A DNA stretch of 64,000 nt from Gorsachius magnificus (lineage: Eukaryota; Chordata; Aves; Pelecaniformes; Ardeidae): NCBI GenBank assembly GCA_034008185.1, contig CM067082.1:157115895-157179894 (forward strand), read 5' to 3'. The notes below the pieces were generated by a model, which made no database searches, was not told the DNA's origin, and saw only the letters and a program-made list of their open reading frames with translations. A program made the translations under genes and the position numbers. Of this stretch, positions 58,327 through 64,000 are shown one piece after another. Position 1 is the stretch's first letter. Each line of letters opens with the position of its first letter.

Positions 58327-58897
58327 TGTTGTGGTTTAACCCCAGCCAGCAACTGAGCCCCACGTAGCCGCTCGCTCACTCCCCCCTGGTGGGATGGGGG
58401 AGAGGATCAGAAGAGTAAAAAGTGAGAAAACTCATGGGTTGAGATAAAGACAGTTTAATAGGGAAAGCAAAAGCCATGCGTGCAAGCAAAGCAAAACAAG
58501 GAATTCATTCCCTCCTTCCCATGGGCAGGCAGGTGCTCAGCCATCCCCAGGAAAGCAGGGCTCCATCACACGTAACAGCGACTTGGGAAGACACCATCAC
58601 TCCGAACGTCCCCCCCTTCCTTCTTCTTCCCCCAGCTTTACACGCTGAGCATGATGTCATATGGTCTGGAATAGCCCTTTGGTCAGTTGGGGTCAGCTGT
58701 CGCAGCTGTGCCCCCTCTCAACTTCTTTTGTGGGATGGTATGAGCGACAGAAAAGGCCTTGGCTCTGTGTAAGCCCTGCTCAGCAATAATGCAAACATCC
58801 TTGGGTTATCAACACTGTTTCCAGCACAAATCCCAAACATGTCCCCATACCAGCTACTATAAAGAAAATTAACTCTATACCAGCCCAAACCAGCACA
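58327..58897 (-). mobile_element. Solo LTR of an avian endogenous retrovirus
   Basis: On the minus strand it begins TGTGCTGGTTTGGGCTGG and ends GGGGTTAAACCACAACA, giving TG...CA termini 571 bases apart. I know this LTR as common in neoavian and songbird genomes. Flanking pentamers GAGGT and GATGT match at 4 of 5 positions, suggesting a decayed 5-base target duplication, as in ERVL-type elements. The usual TATAAA is degenerate here (TGTAAAG at about 58640), while the poly(A) signal region (ATTAAA, about 58452-58457) is kept. No gag, pol or env sequence adjoins it, so it is a recombined solo LTR. Confidence 0.9.
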
Positions 58898-61189
58898 GAT
58901 GTGAGATAGTCTGGCTTGATATTGCTGATTTTATGCATCAGTCATAAAATTGTTTGTTGGTCACCTGCACGGCAGGACCTCAAGCGCTGAAAGAAGGGAC
59001 AATGTAAGGTTGTCAAAATATCGACCACATTAAAATCTCAGCAAATTTAGGATAGCAGTGTGTGGCCAGGAGCTCATGAAGGGTCAAACAAGCATTCGGT
59101 ACTCTCTTAAGAAAGCACTGAAGCTGCATAATTGATTTTTCAGCCCAAGGAGAACCTTTCCCCTCCTTGTCCCCTCCCTGCCTCCCCCAACTTTTGCCTT
59201 AGTCCGTCTTTAACACAGAAAAACAGGAAAAACAGGAAGCTATGTGCAGGGGAGGGGAGTGTGTTTTCATCTTTTTTTTCTTTTTTTTTTTTTTGCAAAA
59301 ACAAGGAACACAAAAGCTTTACACAAACCTTATCTGACCCAGCTTTTTTTTTTTTCTACCCCAAACCCCAGTTGGAAGCTCATGTCCCTTCCTTAGGAAG
59401 TTCACTCCTGAGCCAAATAAAACCAACTCTAATCTTCTGATTGACTTCAAAAGGACAAAACCCATCTGCCCTTTCTGGGTGTCTGAAGGGTGAACTACCC
59501 ACCCCAGACTCCCTTTGCAACCAACAAAGAGGCACATGAGCAGCTCAATTTAATTTGGGCATACCTAGACTCTCTCCACTAGCTACAGAATTAAAGTGCT
59601 CAGATCAGACCCTTTGCTTGTTGACAGCTAAGATTAGAGAAGATCACTCTCACCACAATTAAGGATATCATTCAGCCATTGCAAATAACAAGGCAAGTAT
59701 GATAAGGCCCATGGGTGAGATGATGTTTACTTAGTGTTTTAATCCCTCATGGCCTTGTAGCTCCCACTATCATTATCATTATCACTTGCAAGCAGCTTAT
59801 GCATGTAGAAGCATAACTATTTTGACCCAGCAACTCATAAGCAACACAAAATGACTTGGGGTTACTGGATGAAACTCCAAACCAAACCCGAAAAAAATCC
59901 AGGTTGTCTGGAGGCAGCAAAGGAAAGGAGATTGTGAGAAGAGGGAACTCAGTAACACTCCATTGGAGTAGAAATATGGGAAAGCCAGAAGACAACAGCT
60001 AGGGCCAATTTTTGTGTCACAGCTCTGGTAGCAGCTTTGGGAGAAGGAGCTCCTCTCCCTTGGCCTCATGCTTTCAGTATGCCTACTCTGCTTTTCCAAA
60101 GCAAATGGGATTTCAGCATGGCCTCGAAAAGCAAGAAAAATGACAGAACGCTACACATCTGGGGTTTAGAATACGTGTTACTGTCTACATTGAAGCAGTT
60201 TTGAGTCAGCCCCTGAGTATCAGTCTGAGTTACAGCCTGGAAATCAACCCAGAGGCACAAACAGTATCAGAGGAGTGTCCCTTGGGACAATGCAAGACAA
60301 CTGCTTCACAGATGCGATGAAGTTCAATGTATAGTAATGTCATCCCCCTGAACCATCCTCACCACTCAGGACCTCCAGAACTCAAGTAGGACCAGAGGGG
60401 ATTTTGCTTCCTTTGTGCTAAAAGACAGAAAATCATCGTGAAAGGGTGACAATAGCCACTTCTGAGATGGCTGGATCCACCAAATACTGACAAGTGAGGC
60501 TCTGGGATCCATCCTGCCCTGCCTTTTGACACCACTACTTGCCTCTCCTCCCATCTCACAGATGTTTGGTCATGCTAGAGGTAATGTCCAAAATCTAATG
60601 AGGTGTCATTCTGAAATGCCACTTCCAAAACCACCCAGATCTGCCCTACCAAGTGACCCATGCAAAGCCTCAGCACGTCACAGCCTTTAGCATGGCATCC
60701 CCAATACCTGCCAAGAAATAGGGCAGGGCTGAAGCCCAGACAAAGGAACAGGAAGGGAGGGGGGGGAAAAAAAAAAAAAAGGCTTGTCTGGCTAAGTTTA
60801 ATATCTACACCCAGCCTTTCTCTGCATTCTGTTTGGGTCCCTTAAACTCATGGCCAGGAACATTAACAACAATCCCGACTTAAGAACTGCCAAATTTTTC
60901 CTCCTCTCTCCTCTAGTGCCCAAGGCCTTTACTAAAGACTGAGTGTAGAAGGAAGCTTCTAGTGTTTCATCAAACCCTTCAGGTGCTCTTGGAGGATAAA
61001 TTACAAGGTACTGAAGGCAGGACAGACCTGCAAAGAGTCCCCAGTGCTTCCTAACCTGTGATCATCATTCTGAGACACCACAGTTCACTGAGGTGCTTTG
61101 AGTGCCAAAACCCAAGTCTTTTGAAGAGCTGGTCAAAGCCCTGAAAAAACTGTTTCACAAGAAGATTCCTGTTTGTTGAGCCCAAAGTA

Positions 61190-61510
61190 CTTGACATGAG
61201 CCCTTTCCAATTCAACAGGAATGTAAACAATACCCCACCAGGTCAGGCCACTGGTCTAGCTAGTCTGGCACTAAGAAGAAGAGCTGTTAATTTAGAGAAC
61301 AAACAAAAGCTTGGCCACTTTCTGAGGTCCATTCCTCTTGTATTCCCCCAACAAGCAATTGTTGCATGAGACATCTCAAAGGGTGCAACCCTATTCCTAG
61401 TATCTTCCTATGGACCTGTTGTCCCTGACTTTATCCTATCCCTCTTGAACTTGCTGATATTGTTTGTCTCCAAAATACATGACTAAACTGAAGGCAGGGT
61501 CCTGACAGAC
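61190..61510 (-). mobile_element. Possible old CR1/L3-like LINE remnant
   Basis: AGGTCAGGCCACTGGTCTAG resembles the reverse complement of the ancient CR1/L3 end (consensus-like ACCAATGGTCTGATCC). The following CCTATGGACCTGTTGTCC and CCTCTTGAACTTGCTGATAT fit the degraded body in minus orientation. Weak by eye. Confidence 0.4.
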
Positions 61511-62579
61511 AATTCTGCCTGGTTTCCTTGCAGATCCTCAAAAGTCTTGTCTTGTAGCTCATTGGGGATTGAAGTCATTGCAGTGGCAGTAATGAAAGTA
61601 CCAACTTCGGGAGCAGCTGCAAGGTCTAGGAAGCTTCCAGGCCATAAGAAATTTCCACAAAGAGACACAGCTTTGGTTCAGGTCCAAATTAAACTAAGCT
61701 AAAGTTTAAAAACAGTCCCTCTTGCGAACTGCAGCTCCTCCTCTTCTGGCTCTAAACGCACAGTTGTTTGTTACTTTTAAAAAGTCTTAAGTGTGTTACT
61801 GTTCCCCTATTATTGGGCCTTTGACCCAGACTTTTCACTTAACACCTAAGACACCTGCAAGCTTTTGACGGCTTCCCTCCCTTGCAGAAACCCAGGCGAG
61901 CTTATCAGCCTCTCTCGCCCTGACTAATTAGTGGGGTATTGGTTTCTTTACTCTGCCAGGCAAGCTGTACAACCCCAGCGTGAAGGCATGGTTTCCAGCC
62001 TTACTTCATCAGGCTTTGTATTGCCAGGTGAGGCTGCCTGCTTGCCTAGCACGGGCGGAAAATCCCTCCCTCAAAACAGGAGCAAGCCCCAACACACACG
62101 GGATCAGGCAGCTGCCTGCAGGAGAGGGACCGTGTGTGCACATGCTCCTCCAGCATCCCTTTCTGGAAAACACAAAGTGAGAGCAAGCGGAGGATTTAAT
62201 GCCACAAGTCTGGACCATACTGGGAATTAAATACCTTAAAGGCAACGTGCCTTCTTTATGCAAGGCCAATGTGTTGTCTAGATGAAGCACAGGGGTGCAT
62301 AAAAGTACATTTTACATTCCAAAAAAATGCACTCCACACCGTTGGTCACTCGCACAGGTAAAATTTCTACTTGTAGAAAACACTCCCAAACTGTACTCTG
62401 CCTCAGGACTTTTACTCATAGCACATTACCTTCAACACTCCCCGCAGCCTGCTAAGGCTGATCTTACACCCCTCCTACAGTACATGTCTAAACATAAAAC
62501 GAAGCCTCGGGATCAACGGGGAACCAACCAACCAACCAATAAACACTGGTCACGAAACCCCAAAATAACCAGCGCTGTA

Positions 62580-62770
62580 GAGCAACGTACCTCGCATAAG
62601 GCGGCCAATTAAAATTTCCCCGCGGTAAACGCTACGGCAGCCGCTCCTCTGAGCTTCCGAGTCCTGAAATACTCGGCGCTCCCAGAGCCGTCGCTCTCCC
62701 CTCCCACCTCTCCCTCCCACGGCCAGCCGCCTCGTTTGCTGAAACACAGATCTGGGCCTGTTCATTAGGT
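62580..62770. promoter_or_regulatory. Small CpG-rich patch, candidate ALS2CL promoter
   Basis: Dense CpGs (CCGCGG, GGCGGCC, CTCGGCGCTCC, GCCGTCGCTC) in an AT-rich region, with a CCAAT box at about 62604-62608. A minus-strand donor-like site (ATGCGAG then gtacgt) ends at 62591, which would suit a noncoding first exon of ALS2CL about 12 kb upstream of its start codon. It could instead serve a plus-strand gene to the right. Inference only. Confidence 0.35.
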
Positions 62771-64000
62771 GAGACATCCACAGAGCCCAGGGAGACAGTT
62801 ACGAAACCCTTGCAAATAGGGTTCCTAAAGCAATGGCTTGTTATTCGCCTTTTAAAAAGGACAAGAAATCTTGGGATCTGCTCTCTTGCAGCTCGTGCCT
62901 TGGAGAAACTTAAAGGGAAGCTGAAAGGGAAAAGGACGGGGTGTGTTTTTCTTTGCACGGTGGCGTTTCTCAGCTCTAATCCCTTTTCACCTACGGTGCG
63001 CTCCCATAGCCGTTTGCCAAATGAAGCTCCTGTGCTTTTGCTCCTTGATCCTGCCAGCCTCTCCCCGCGTGCGACTTCTGCGCCCGCTGTAGCTCACAGG
63101 CGGAAAAACCCTGGGAAATGGGACGTTTCCTGCTATTCAGAGCCTGCTGCTGAGAGCGTGTGACAGCCTGCACGTGACGCATACGGAATCTGCCCTCTCC
63201 TACACCTCAGCTGGCAGTAACTATTTCCCCTCCTTCTAAAAAAACCTAAAAACAACCCCAAACCCCCCATGTCCATCTATCGGGAGGACCCAGAGTCCTC
63301 CCCAGCCCATCTACAGGAGCTCAGCCACCCACCCACTTCCTAAGGCACGAGAGCATTTTCCCAGTTGATCCCCAATTCCAGCAAATCCCTGCGAGTGTTT
63401 TTTCAAAGTAGAGCACTCCCTCTCCACATCAGAAAAAATAGAAATGCTGCTCGACGAAAGCCCCCTGCCCTCCCCTTCTGCTTCAGAGCCTGCTGAAGGG
63501 CACAAACAAAGCCCCATTCTTTCCCAGGCACTCCGACATGTTACGAGTCAGCAGCTCACCTCCTCCCCAGCTATATAATCTCAAGGACTTTTACAAACTA
63601 CTGGAACTTACTGTGGGCTGAGGGATCAGGACAAGTCGGTTTCTATAGCGAGGATGCTCAGGGTGTAACAGGAGACAAGAGGTGCCTCAATCACCTTTTG
63701 TTCGGAGAGGTTCTTGTATTGTGTTGACTTCCTTCCCATTTTCCCGGACTCCCGGGGTCTTTTCGGAGCAGAATGTACCCATAACTCAATGTCTGCCTCA
63801 ACAGAATGGATTACAGCACACGGGCAGGCAGAGCAGCAACCCTCGGAGCAGCAATTCTCATACGCAGCGGGGAACAATACCAGGGAAGGATGCAGCCGGG
63901 GAATGGAAAGGATGAGTGAGCAATGAGCTCACTGCCGGCCTCCTACCTGCCCTGCAAGCTGCGAAGTCAAAGAGCTGGTGATCAGGACTTCGGCACAATT

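Larger units (their letters stand above)
50452..64000. other. ALS2CL upstream region; no coding exon recognised
   Basis: The exon-1 acceptor implies that the 5' UTR exon(s) and promoter lie here. Recognisable content is the CR1 at 51.84-52.74 kb, old LINE remnants at about 58.08 and 61.2 kb, a solo LTR at 58.33-58.90 kb, T/A runs near 59.28 and 60.77 kb, an (ACCA)n run at about 62523 and a CpG-rich patch near 62.6 kb. I looked for TMIE, the human neighbour, and did not see it. The open frames of 100-170 codons here are unsupported. Confidence 0.7.

Noticed and set aside
50452..64000. Possible TMIE or other neighbour gene to the right of ALS2CL
   Set aside because: I looked for its conserved transmembrane block (FWDMRLWHVVGIF-like) and found nothing; any such gene would be outside the window.
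1..64000. tRNA or rRNA genes, CRISPR arrays, operons, prokaryotic mobile elements
   Set aside because: No tRNA B-box plus cloverleaf, rRNA or direct-repeat/spacer pattern was seen by eye, and gene structure is vertebrate throughout. A small ncRNA such as a snoRNA or miRNA inside an intron cannot be excluded without a covariance-model search.

Overview
The window reads as ordinary euchromatic bird DNA. It holds many CR1 LINE 3' fragments with the avian CR1 tail (repeated ATTCTATG octamers), one solo endogenous-retrovirus LTR of a type I know from neoavian and songbird genomes, compact vertebrate GT-AG genes, and a GC-rich CpG-island promoter. No bacterial, plasmid, phage or CRISPR features are present. 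The species is not identifiable. The LTR argues for a neoavian bird rather than chicken; that is inference from memory of the family.

Layout. (1) 1-11.8 kb, minus strand: the 5' part of SNAP47 (SNARE protein). One large coding exon lies at 2188-2743 and a probable upstream in-frame coding exon at 6844-6910. The rest of the gene runs off the left edge. (2) 11.56-12.0 kb: a CpG-rich divergent promoter shared by SNAP47 (minus) and JMJD4 (plus); the two presumed first-exon splice donors are only about 220 bp apart. (3) 12.66-18.54 kb, plus strand: complete JMJD4 (JmjC 2-oxoglutarate oxygenase) in six coding exons, 427 residues. (4) 18.54-21.96 kb: the tail-to-tail interval with the 3' UTRs of JMJD4 and ALS2CL. 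(5) 21.96-50.45 kb, minus strand: complete ALS2CL (alsin-2 C-terminal-like Rab5 regulator) in 25 coding exons. All phases agree and the exons join to 951 residues, against 953 for human as I recall it. (6) 50.45-64 kb: no recognisable coding exon. It probably holds ALS2CL upstream sequence, with an old LINE-like remnant, the solo LTR and a small CpG-rich patch near 62.6-62.8 kb.

The genes are unrelated in function: vesicle fusion (SNAP47), hydroxylation of translation release factor eRF1 (JMJD4), and endosomal Rab5 and alsin regulation (ALS2CL). SNAP47-JMJD4 head-to-head is an old vertebrate arrangement (human 1q42). ALS2CL lies on human 3p21, so its position next to JMJD4 marks a synteny difference from mammals.

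I found no convincing new biological system. The items most worth a second look are the SNAP47 N-terminal extension, the very tight divergent promoter, an unexplained 66-codon frame with a good splice acceptor inside an ALS2CL intron, complementary T36/A33 tracts in the convergent 3' interval, and near-identical CR1 copies flanking the SNAP47/JMJD4 start region.
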